Below, one piece after another: positions 34,180 through 42,160 of a DNA stretch of 64,000 bases. The notes below the pieces were generated by a model. The model made no database searches, was not told the DNA's origin, and was given only the letters and a program-made list of their open reading frames with translations. Every line of letters starts with the position of its first letter. The stretch's first letter is position 1. Both the position numbers and the translations under genes were made by a program. The stretch spans positions 62,001-126,000 of the forward strand of contig JAJEFJ010000103.1 in NCBI GenBank assembly GCA_022820485.1, given 5' to 3'. Source of the DNA: Candidatus Latescibacterota bacterium. Its GTDB lineage: Bacteria > Latescibacterota > UBA2968 > UBA8231.

Positions 34180-36381
34180 TCAATAGGCCACGCCTACGAG
34201 GCCGTTCGCTTCGGCCTTGCCGCCGTCGGTGTCCAAATCAATGTTGAAAATGTAGAGGCCCGGCGGTACGGTGTTTCCCTGGCCATCGGTACCGTCCCAC
34301 GTTCGAGTAAAGCGACCACTCTGGTCGATCCCGCGATAGACTTCCCGCACCATGCTGCCGGACAAGTCGTATATCCGCAGCCCCACATTGGCCCCGCTGA
34401 TGAGATCGGTTATATCAAAATGTATCTGCGCACTATCGTTGATCTGATCCCCATTGGGCGTAAAGACTGTTGGCACAGCGTTGACGTTGATCAGCAAGTC
34501 GCCCTTTTTCGCCACTTGGACGACTAGATTTCCTGGGTCGCGGATGAGCGTGGCATTGGCACTTGCCCGGCTCAGGTCAAAGACATTGCCTCCCACCAAT
34601 CGTTGCGGCACTTCGCCAGGGGTTTCAGACAAGGCTAAGGAAGAAAAGGCGGTTCCAGTCCGCAGTACCACACATTGGAAAACCACGTCCAAGACAGTCA
34701 TCTGTCCCGCTTCTATGCGGCTGTTTTCCACTTTGGGGAAACTGATCTGGAAGCGATCTTCCTCGACTAAATCAATGCGGAAATCCCCGCGCTCCACCGG
34801 CAGGTCGCTCAGATCCGAATCCGAGAAGTCCTGTTCGAGGCGGGATCCATCCGGTAGCGACATCCCAATCCGACCTACTGCGTCCACTTTTACGGGTGTG
34901 CTGATTTCGAGGGAACTGAAGCCCTGATCAATTTCAGGCCGTATATCGGGAACAAGCACTAGGGAAAACTCTGTTTTTTGACCCAGATCCGCCTGGCGCG
35001 GGGTGATCTCTCCCACGATCTCTGTGGCCAGTACCGGGCTAGAAAAATCGAAGGACAGTGAGCCGATGCCCTTGGCTGAAAAGAGATCTTCACTCAAATA
35101 GTCCACCTTGAACTGAAAATAGCGCCGTGGACCGGGCGAAATGATTGGCACTCCTCCCATCCCAGCGGATACATTATCGGCGCTGGTTATACCCGCGGTC
35201 GCATAGGGCGGAGACCAAGCGCTCCAATTTTCCAAGTCGTCCCGCACCGAACCTTTATTGCCTGACCTCAGTTTTTTGTATTCGGCTTGGGTCAGCGATA
35301 TCTCATTCTTCCTATCGAGAGGGAGGTCTTCGTATAACAGCCGGGCCCGCTTTATATCGAGATCGGGCGAGTCGAGTTGGCTGACGATTTCTCTCGCTTG
35401 GCTGCCTTCGTCGAATTCCTCGGCCGTCTTCCAAGGCACTTCGGCTCCGTCGAGGTCGCTGCGGAGGCGGTTGAACACGACTGGAGAATCGTCAAAGCCG
35501 CTCCTAGTGCTGATGGGCACTTGGGAGCGGATGGGGTCGCCTTGGCTTTCCTCCTCCCAGCGCAAATTTCCCCACAGGGCTAAATTTTCTCCCAGATCGA
35601 ATACATCTGAATGATACTCCGCGGTGGGCACGAAGCCTTCTCCGAAAACTTGGAACTCGCCTATTTCAAAACCCACTGTAGTCTGGGATTTTAGCTGGAT
35701 GTAGCGCACGTACTGGGGCTCTATCTGCACATCCACCACTGGCTGATCGTTCTGCAATACGAGTAGAACGCTGGTAAATACCGGCAAGCCGGCGGCTAGT
35801 GTTTCCCGCGTACCGTCGTTGAGAAAAAGCTCATAGGCCCTCATGTAATCGTCCTGAAAGGGAAAATCAGGGGCGAGAAAGTCTGGATCGGCGTTCCTGG
35901 GGAAGAAGCGGATGCGACTCACCCCGAATCGCGCGCCTAGATCAAACTGGAGGACCACGCCTAGCGCTCGGACATTCTGACCAGGAGAACTTTTCCTTTC
36001 AAAGGCCGAACTGGCATTATTGTCTATCATCTTCAACAGATCTTTCGCCAGATCTGTGAGAACAGTGGGCGCGGTTACGGAGCCGCCTCGGTCTAGCAGT
36101 TGCAAGGCGATGTTGTCGGTTTGGTCGGCCTTTTCGGGAAAGATCCATCCCTCCCGCGCAGAAAAGTCGATAATCCCTCCAGGTACGTTTTCGTTCGTCA
36201 CCTCTTGAGGTCCTAAGATGATTATCGGATCTATACCACCTCCACCGTCCTGCCAAGGTCGGCCTTCTGCTCCACCAAGAATGATTAGCTCCTTGGTTTC
36301 TCCGATACCCACAGCCCCGTAGGCGGAGAGCAGAATCCCTATAATCAGGCATGAGCGCAAATTTGGACTATCTACTCGCAC
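34180..36381 (-). CDS. FlgD-tailed surface protein, medium subtype
   Basis: A 733-residue protein from a GTG at 36381, chosen because GGAGG lies 11 bases upstream and the product then starts with a normal signal peptide (RSCLIIGILLSAYGAVG). A TTG at 36432 would overlap the preceding gene and add a charged leader. Residues ~25-40 have LGGAEGRPW. The discoidin-like part has FDLGARFGVSRIRFFPRN and IGEFQVFGEGF. The core has STRSG, a YKKLRSGNKG element, NWSAWSPPY and SPGPRRYFQFKV. The end has VPTVFTPNGDQIND, IYDLSGSMV, WDGTDGQGN, VPPGLYIFNI and finishes in VGVAY. It is the counterpart of the protein at 5482. Start confidence is moderate; the coding assignment is firm. Confidence 0.85.
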   Translation of the reverse strand: MRVDSPNLRSCLIIGILLSAYGAVGIGETKELIILGGAEGRPWQDGGGGIDPIIILGPQEVTNENVPGGIIDFSAREGWIFPEKADQTDNIALQLLDRGGSVTAPTVLTDLAKDLLKMIDNNASSAFERKSSPGQNVRALGVVLQFDLGARFGVSRIRFFPRNADPDFLAPDFPFQDDYMRAYELFLNDGTRETLAAGLPVFTSVLLVLQNDQPVVDVQIEPQYVRYIQLKSQTTVGFEIGEFQVFGEGFVPTAEYHSDVFDLGENLALWGNLRWEEESQGDPIRSQVPISTRSGFDDSPVVFNRLRSDLDGAEVPWKTAEEFDEGSQAREIVSQLDSPDLDIKRARLLYEDLPLDRKNEISLTQAEYKKLRSGNKGSVRDDLENWSAWSPPYATAGITSADNVSAGMGGVPIISPGPRRYFQFKVDYLSEDLFSAKGIGSLSFDFSSPVLATEIVGEITPRQADLGQKTEFSLVLVPDIRPEIDQGFSSLEISTPVKVDAVGRIGMSLPDGSRLEQDFSDSDLSDLPVERGDFRIDLVEEDRFQISFPKVENSRIEAGQMTVLDVVFQCVVLRTGTAFSSLALSETPGEVPQRLVGGNVFDLSRASANATLIRDPGNLVVQVAKKGDLLINVNAVPTVFTPNGDQINDSAQIHFDITDLISGANVGLRIYDLSGSMVREVYRGIDQSGRFTRTWDGTDGQGNTVPPGLYIFNIDLDTDGGKAEANGLVGVAY

Positions 36382-36421
36382 GGGAGATATAACCTCCAGT
36401 TGGATTCGTACAAAATGCCCT

Positions 36422-38320
36422 TCAATAGGCAACGTGTAACGGTTTTACGGCTTCGACCGTTTGATGGTCGGCTTCGACGGAGACGCGGTAGAGGTACAGC
36501 CCCGGCGGCACCAGCCGCCCCGACTCGTCGCGACCATCCCACACCCGCTCATAGATACCAACCCGATCCAATCCCTGATACACCCGACGCACCCGACGAC
36601 CCGATAAATCCCACACGGCCACTACCACCCAGGACGGACTCGTCAACTCTACCAAGCTATACCCCAATCCCACCACATCGTTGTGCTCATCCCCGTTGGG
36701 GGTCAAAACCGTCGGTCCTACCTCTATCTGCAATACGTCTTGATGTTCTGCCCGCGTGGCCACCCACACCCGATTGTCCTCATAGGCGGGAGTAGCATCG
36801 CCCTCCTGCACGCTCTGGGGCACCTCCAACGGTAGGGCGCTGTCCCATACTCGCATCGAAAACGTCGAGCCATAGCGCAGCACCTCTGCCTCGAAGACCA
36901 CCTCGACCAAAGCACCCGAATCCTGGGCTGTCAGCCGCGGGATACTCACGACCACTCGGTGTGGCTCAGCCGCTTCCACTGCATAGGACACTGGCTCATC
37001 GCCGATGCGGACTTGGGTTACGGAACCCAGCCTCGCTGCGGTGGCCACCTCCAACCGGTCAAAGCCGCCACTATCGACTCCAATGGTGGGTCGCATGACG
37101 TAGGTAAACTGCTGCGGCTGTCCTACCTTTGCCTCGACCGGCCAGACCTCGCCGATCAACTGCGTGGCCACCGGTAGGGAAGCGCGTAGTTCGAGAAAAT
37201 CCACCTGTCCGCCATCGTCGTCTTGGGGCAGAAAGTCGACTTTGAGTTGGAGGTAGCGTCGCGGACTCAGGGACACGATGGGGGTGCCACTGCTGTCGGC
37301 AAAGGCGTAGGGGGACGACCAGAACGTCCAGTTGGCTTGATCGTAGCCGATACCAGCTTTTTCGCCGATAGCTAACTTGGCGTATTCGGTTCGGCTGACG
37401 GGTATTTTTTCGTCGCCTCGTCCAGTGAAGCGCCAGAACAGGTTGGGGTCTTCGTCTTGGCCGGAGCGGGATTGGATGAGGACGCGGGCTTTGGGGTCTT
37501 GGTGCCCAGCCCAGCGCAGGTCGCCCCAGGCCATGGGCTGCCCAAAGTCGAGAATATTCGAGATATAGGTCGATTGTTCGACAAAGCCCCTGGCATAGAC
37601 TTCTATCTCGTTTACTTCCCAGTCCTCGTTGTGCTCGCCGATAGTGACTTGAACAAAACTTGCTCTATCGTGCGGCGGGATGGGGATGTCGAGGATCTGC
37701 TCTCGATTGTCGCGCACCTCGACGACCCAAGGCGAATAGGGGCGGGGGTGCTGGTAAGCAGCTTGGCTGGGCTGCTCTTCGTTGAGGTGGATGCGAACGT
37801 TCTGTGCTATTCTGCTCGGGTCGGTCAACCCGGATATAATCCGGACTCGGTCGATGAGATGAAGGACCCCCAGATTGAGATTTGCTGTGCCCGGGGTGCC
37901 GAAATCGTCGGTGCAGCTAAGGAAGTAATTCCTTTCCTCGAATTCGGCGCACAGGTATCGTTCCGCTAACCAGAAAGTGGTGGTGTCCCCATCCCATACC
38001 TGCCCGTTCGTTTGCTTTCTGATATGGCTTCCCCCTCTTTCCTCAATTCCGGGGGCTATATTGAAGGTAGGATCTCGTTTTAGAGCCCGAATGGCGGCGG
38101 CGTCTATATCCAGTTCGATGGTCTCTCCGCCTAAGGAAAGATCGAGATCAGTCCAACTCAACTGGATAAATTCCACCTCTTCGCTGTCTACTTCTGGAGG
38201 TGGATCCAGCGTTTCGCCACCAAAGCGGTAGATGACTAGCCCAGAGGCCTCGTCTGCCGAAAAACCGGCCCAGAAACAGAAAAGGCAGATCAGGGTACAA
38301 AAGAATGGAGCCATCCTCAT
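36422..38320 (-). CDS. FlgD-tailed surface protein, short subtype (dispersed copy of the tandem family)
   Basis: A 632-residue protein with a signal peptide (residues 1-~24). The mature start ASGLVIYRFGGE is shared with the three tandem genes at 48327-54160. A discoidin-like domain spans ~90-245: VWDGDTTTFWLAERYLCAEF, TANLNLG, IDRVRIISGL, NEIEVYARGF. The core has ILDFGQPMAWGDLRWAG, QSRSGQDEDPNLFWRF, TEYAKLAIGEKAG, NWTFWSSPYAF, SLSPRRYLQLKV, LIGEVWPVEA. The end has VLTPNGDEHND, WDLSGRRV, WDGRDESGR, VPPGLYLYRV and finishes in LHVAY. Stretches of DNA in the last third are almost identical to the tandem copies 10-16 kb away, which argues for recent duplication or gene conversion. Here it sits between the long and medium subtypes. 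Confidence 0.88.
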   Translation of the reverse strand: MRMAPFFCTLICLFCFWAGFSADEASGLVIYRFGGETLDPPPEVDSEEVEFIQLSWTDLDLSLGGETIELDIDAAAIRALKRDPTFNIAPGIEERGGSHIRKQTNGQVWDGDTTTFWLAERYLCAEFEERNYFLSCTDDFGTPGTANLNLGVLHLIDRVRIISGLTDPSRIAQNVRIHLNEEQPSQAAYQHPRPYSPWVVEVRDNREQILDIPIPPHDRASFVQVTIGEHNEDWEVNEIEVYARGFVEQSTYISNILDFGQPMAWGDLRWAGHQDPKARVLIQSRSGQDEDPNLFWRFTGRGDEKIPVSRTEYAKLAIGEKAGIGYDQANWTFWSSPYAFADSSGTPIVSLSPRRYLQLKVDFLPQDDDGGQVDFLELRASLPVATQLIGEVWPVEAKVGQPQQFTYVMRPTIGVDSGGFDRLEVATAARLGSVTQVRIGDEPVSYAVEAAEPHRVVVSIPRLTAQDSGALVEVVFEAEVLRYGSTFSMRVWDSALPLEVPQSVQEGDATPAYEDNRVWVATRAEHQDVLQIEVGPTVLTPNGDEHNDVVGLGYSLVELTSPSWVVVAVWDLSGRRVRRVYQGLDRVGIYERVWDGRDESGRLVPPGLYLYRVSVEADHQTVEAVKPLHVAY

Positions 38321-38364
38321 TGACGTGTACCTCGCAAATCCTGGACGCCGGTCTTACGCATCCC

Positions 38365-40935
38365 TCAGTACGCTACATGGACCACCCGCTGCACAAAAGT
38401 GTTATCGGCCGAGCCAGAATCCACATCCACCTTTACCCTAGCCAAATAGATCCCCGGAGGAACTGGCTCGCCCAAATGATCCTTGCCATCCCATCGAAAA
38501 GTATAATTTCCACGAGGATCTAGACGGCGTTCCTCTATCCGGTTGGTCTCAACCCCACTCAAGTCGTAAACAGTCAGAGTCACCGGTCTCTCAGCACCCA
38601 CCCGCGCTACGCCGAAGCTGACTACCAGCTCATCATTGACGCCGTCCCCATTGGGCGTGAATACCCGCGACTCCAGACTGAAATCTTTAATAATTTCGTC
38701 CCCGCTGAGTGCTAGGACGGTGACGGTCTGGCTGCTGACCAGTTCCGTAGGATCGCCCTCGTCAACTCGCTGCCAGAACCCAGGTGCGGCGGAATTCTGT
38801 ACCAGGGCTCTAAAGGAGGCACTGTTGCCGAATATCGTGGCGCGAAACCGGACCTGTACTAGCTCTGTTCCTCGGTCAATTTTCTCGTCTAAGCGCAATC
38901 TGAGGGAGTCGGCGGGCGTATCGATCAGAGTCAGATTAGTCGGTGCGTAGTTGGTGGTTTGTCCGTTGGCGAAGTCATCCTTACTTCCCGTCCGGACTTC
39001 AAGCAACTCCATCTCAGTACCCGCTGTGGCTTCTAAGCTGATCTCGTCGAAACCTTGGTCTGTCGCAGTGAAATCGGGCCGGATGAAGTAAGAGAATTCC
39101 TCAGGGGTGCCCACGGTCTCAATTCGGGTGGGCCATACCTCTCCCACTAGCCGATCGGCAACGGGATCTGAGGTGTTGATGGCAATGGAGCGGAGGGTCG
39201 CGCCCGCGTCCGCCCGGTTTGTGAGCAATATGAGCCGAAGTTCCATATACTGTCTAGGACTGGGGGATTTGATCGCTTCCCCGGACTGAGTATGCGGCAC
39301 ACTCCACGTGCTCCAGTCGTCACCCGGTTTGAACGTGCTGGTGATAGCGCCCTTTTTGGACTTAGGCAGCTTGTTGTAACGTTTTTCGGTGACGACCTTG
39401 CCATTGGAATCGTGGTAGATTTTCTCTTCTATTAACTCATTGCCCGTTCGGGTCTGTAGCTGGACTTGGGTCCCAGGCGGTGTGTCCGCCTCCCACTCGA
39501 CGGAAATCAGGTTCTTAGGTTCGTTAAATTGAATCAGGTCTGAAGTCAGCGACACTTCCGCCACGAAGCCTTCCCCGTAGAGCATCACCTCCGTAAAAGC
39601 TATGTAGCTGAGCGAACTCAATGGGTTCTGGAACGGCGAGCGGATAAAGCGGATCTTGGAAGGCTCAATCTGGATTTCGCGGAATCGCAAGCCACGGGAA
39701 GAGGTATGGCCAAAAGCGTCCCTAGAAGTACTTTGGCCCACCCGAGTCCATTTGATGCTGCCGTCGGGTGCCCGGGTACCATCGGAGACATCGACGTAAA
39801 GTTCGTTGATCGCCGAGGCTCCGTCGGTGAGAAAATGCATGGTGTCGACCCAGAATAGAGCCCCTAAATCCTCGAAGTAATCATAGTCGCGATAGCCGAA
39901 AATCGACCCATTAACACCCGTGCTGTAGTTGCCGTCGCTAACTGCAGTCCCAATGTCCTTAATGCCGCCATTGGTCTCGATCGTCACCTGTCCTCCTCGC
40001 TCCACCACACCCATGTTGACATTGTCTCCCTCCGTCACGACCTCGATCTCGGCGATCTTGGGAATTTCCCTCCGGTAGTAGCGGATCGGGCCTTGGCGTT
40101 CGGGATTAATGCTGTCGTATTCCTCTTGTGAAATTAGAGTTTGCCGGCCGGACCGCTCTTGCCGGTAGAATTCGATAGCACCCTGCTGTTGTGTCGGCAG
40201 ATTATCGTATTCCTGTTCGGTCAATTCCTCGGCCTTGGTCGAATCACTATTGATGGCAATTATTAGAATGCGCTCGAGCGGATCGCCCCTGAAGAGTTGA
40301 TCCGAGCCTTCTGTTGGACGGGGCTCAAATTCGAATACGCGCTGTGTCTTGTTGGGTTTGTCGGTCCGGCCGATTTCCCAGAAGTTGGGGACGTTGGTCT
40401 TGGGCTCGTCGAGATAGTAGCCCGAAACCGAGCGCGGTGGAGGTTGCCGCCAGCCCAGCACCTTGAACTGCAGGAAGGGATCTCCCTCGCCTTCTTGGGC
40501 AAAGCGGATGACTATTCTCTTGACGACTACTATGCGTCCAAGATTCAACTCTACCCACCAGTCCTCTAGAGGGCTTTCGGGATTGGGGGCCCACATGGTC
40601 TGCAGATCGCCATCTATCAGGTTGTTCGCTGTATTGGTGCCGGAGCCTGCTATCACTCCCCCCTCGCCGGTAGCGGAAAATTGCGTCGCGTTCTGAGCTG
40701 CGTTGACCTCTTTCCGTATAAAGGAGGGCCGCACCGTATTGTCGGCCCTGGAAATATCCAGAAGACTCGACGCCCCTTTCCACGCCTGCCAGTGGGCTGC
40801 TCGGTTAATCAGGACTTGATTGCCGCGAATAGCATGGCCCTGTTGCGACCAAGCTTGGAGGGGAAAGACCAGCAATGTACTGATCCACACCAAGCAGGAG
40901 ATGCCCCGCCGATAAGAGATCGAGTCAACTACCAT
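38365..40935 (-). CDS. Long FlgD-tailed surface protein with discoidin-like domain and YxxLP minimotif pair
   Basis: An 856-residue protein with GGAGGAG before the ATG and a signal peptide to about residue 30 (AWSQQ). It is the counterpart of the 1086-residue protein at 538: the N-terminus NQVLINRAAHWQAWKG, the discoidin-like core LIDGDLQTMW and WWVELNLGRIVVVKRI, and GDPFLQFKV all correspond. Residues 242-258 and 271-288 are the tandem minimotif pair (EYDNLPTQQQGAIEFYR; EYDSINPERQGPIRYYR), and a third copy (RYNKLPKSKKGAI) precedes WSTWSVPH. The C-terminus has RVFTPNGDGVND, VYDLSGVE, WDGKDHLGE, VPPGIYLARV and ends in VVHVAY. It lacks the three extra minimotifs that its counterpart carries before the FlgD end, which explains most of the length difference. 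It is the first gene after the terminator behind the CBM9-like gene. Confidence 0.9.
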   Translation of the reverse strand: MVVDSISYRRGISCLVWISTLLVFPLQAWSQQGHAIRGNQVLINRAAHWQAWKGASSLLDISRADNTVRPSFIRKEVNAAQNATQFSATGEGGVIAGSGTNTANNLIDGDLQTMWAPNPESPLEDWWVELNLGRIVVVKRIVIRFAQEGEGDPFLQFKVLGWRQPPPRSVSGYYLDEPKTNVPNFWEIGRTDKPNKTQRVFEFEPRPTEGSDQLFRGDPLERILIIAINSDSTKAEELTEQEYDNLPTQQQGAIEFYRQERSGRQTLISQEEYDSINPERQGPIRYYRREIPKIAEIEVVTEGDNVNMGVVERGGQVTIETNGGIKDIGTAVSDGNYSTGVNGSIFGYRDYDYFEDLGALFWVDTMHFLTDGASAINELYVDVSDGTRAPDGSIKWTRVGQSTSRDAFGHTSSRGLRFREIQIEPSKIRFIRSPFQNPLSSLSYIAFTEVMLYGEGFVAEVSLTSDLIQFNEPKNLISVEWEADTPPGTQVQLQTRTGNELIEEKIYHDSNGKVVTEKRYNKLPKSKKGAITSTFKPGDDWSTWSVPHTQSGEAIKSPSPRQYMELRLILLTNRADAGATLRSIAINTSDPVADRLVGEVWPTRIETVGTPEEFSYFIRPDFTATDQGFDEISLEATAGTEMELLEVRTGSKDDFANGQTTNYAPTNLTLIDTPADSLRLRLDEKIDRGTELVQVRFRATIFGNSASFRALVQNSAAPGFWQRVDEGDPTELVSSQTVTVLALSGDEIIKDFSLESRVFTPNGDGVNDELVVSFGVARVGAERPVTLTVYDLSGVETNRIEERRLDPRGNYTFRWDGKDHLGEPVPPGIYLARVKVDVDSGSADNTFVQRVVHVAY

Positions 40936-40990
40936 GATGGCTCCTCCAGAATGTAAACTTGTCGAGTGATTAAACAGCTTTTAGGTGGCT

Positions 40991-41032
40991 AAAACACAAA
41001 GGGGGGATATCGAAATATCCCCCCTTTGTGTT
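40991..41032 (-). terminator. Rho-independent terminator with an 18-bp perfect stem and UUCG loop
   Basis: Reading the minus strand, an 18-base arm starting AACACAAAGGGGGG pairs perfectly with its complement around a TTCG tetraloop and runs into a TTTT. It begins 13 bases past the stop of the CBM9-like gene at 41046 and lies ~55 bases before the next surface gene. The same arrangement occurs at the first locus (9731-9767). Confidence 0.88.
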
Positions 41033-41045
41033 CGAAGAACTGGAA

Positions 41046-41978
41046 TTATTCTTCCAGCAGATAATGGGACTTAATTCTGCCCCAGGAGTCGTTTTCTACA
41101 GCAGTGGGGAACAACTCTTCATCGACCTCCAGCAGTTCCATATCGCCCATGAGATTGGCATTGCGCCAGACGTTGTGAACAGCCGGAAAATCGTAGGACC
41201 CATCGTAGCGGTCGTCGGCCAAGTCGTAGTCCTTAGACAAGGATCCGACGTGCATGATATTGCCTACTTCTAAGTCAAAGATTGTGCTCTGCTCAGGACC
41301 ATCCCAACTCCAAGTTTCCCACGGGGTCATCATGATCTCGTAGGTATAAGTACCCGGACCACCAGTCTCGCCGGTGCGGGACCAGCCCACTTGGGCGTAC
41401 TCGGGGAAGGGGATCTCGCGGCCAGTGGTTTCCCAGTCGGTCGCCTCGATGTACTTGAAAGCCCAGTACCCATCGATGGGCGGCACGTGGATCTGCCACA
41501 ACTGACCCGTGACGAAAAACAAATCCCGGCGCTCGTCCTCGGACAAATCGTTCCAATCGCCGTTAAACATATCGCCACCGCTGTGATCGGCGTCGAGCAC
41601 GAAGTGCCAGTCGTCATCCCAGTTGAAGACGGTGGGATCGTCGCGGCTGTTGTGGAGATGCTCGTCAACCACAAAGGCAAAGGAGAAAACCCGGTTCATT
41701 TCCTCGTTCCAGGCCCACATGCTCCGAGCATTGAAATCCGACAGCTCGCCGCTGTCATCTCCGCGCACGGTCTCTACGATATGGCCTCCTTCCACCGAGA
41801 TCTCGAAGATATCTGGATCTACCATATCCCAGTCGCTTAGATCGCCGTCAATGGTGGGCACGGCGTGAAGCGGGAACTGGAAAGCGAAGTAAACCTCGCC
41901 AGGCAGTTCGTGAGCCGAGCTGATACTAGCGCAGGCAACTACAAGCGCCAAAGCCAGAAAGCAACGAAAAAGTTTCAT
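41046..41978 (-). CDS. Secreted CBM9-like carbohydrate-binding family protein
   Basis: A 310-residue protein with AGGAGG upstream of the ATG and a signal peptide ending SISSA-HE. The mature N-terminus has VPTIDGDLSDWDMV, the classical opening of CBM9/DOMON-like domains. The middle is acidic and aromatic (DDDWHFVLDADHSGGDMFNG), which may bind metal. It ends in VENDSWGRIKSHYLLEE, sharing a nearly invariant C-terminal segment with the protein at 9818 though the middles differ. The two genes hold the same place at the head of each surface locus and each is closed off by a hairpin terminator, suggesting high-level separate expression. Ligand unknown; binding of glycans is family knowledge, not seen directly. 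Confidence 0.85.
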   Translation of the reverse strand: MKLFRCFLALALVVACASISSAHELPGEVYFAFQFPLHAVPTIDGDLSDWDMVDPDIFEISVEGGHIVETVRGDDSGELSDFNARSMWAWNEEMNRVFSFAFVVDEHLHNSRDDPTVFNWDDDWHFVLDADHSGGDMFNGDWNDLSEDERRDLFFVTGQLWQIHVPPIDGYWAFKYIEATDWETTGREIPFPEYAQVGWSRTGETGGPGTYTYEIMMTPWETWSWDGPEQSTIFDLEVGNIMHVGSLSKDYDLADDRYDGSYDFPAVHNVWRNANLMGDMELLEVDEELFPTAVENDSWGRIKSHYLLEE

Positions 41979-42123
41979 TGCCTTAACCTCCTGTTAGGTA
42001 TTGAATTGAAAAGCCGATTCATGTGTCTGCTCAATTCTGCATTTACAGTGCCTAGTTATCAGGCTATAAGACCTCCTTTCTCCTGACTGTTTAGATGTTC
42101 CTGCTGCGGACACTTAGTTTGGT

Positions 42124-42151
42124 AATATACGAGCAAACAGTCTAAGTACAA
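42124..42151 (-). promoter_or_regulatory. Possible promoter for the second CBM9-like gene
   Basis: On the minus strand TATATT (42124-42129, five of six to consensus) lies 16 bases after TTGTAC (42146-42151, weak). This would give a ~140-base leader before the ATG at 41978; the leader holds a second ribosome-site-like AGGAGAAAGGAGG with no start codon behind it. No known riboswitch pattern was recognised. Confidence 0.3.
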
Positions 42152-42160
42152 AGAAAAATT

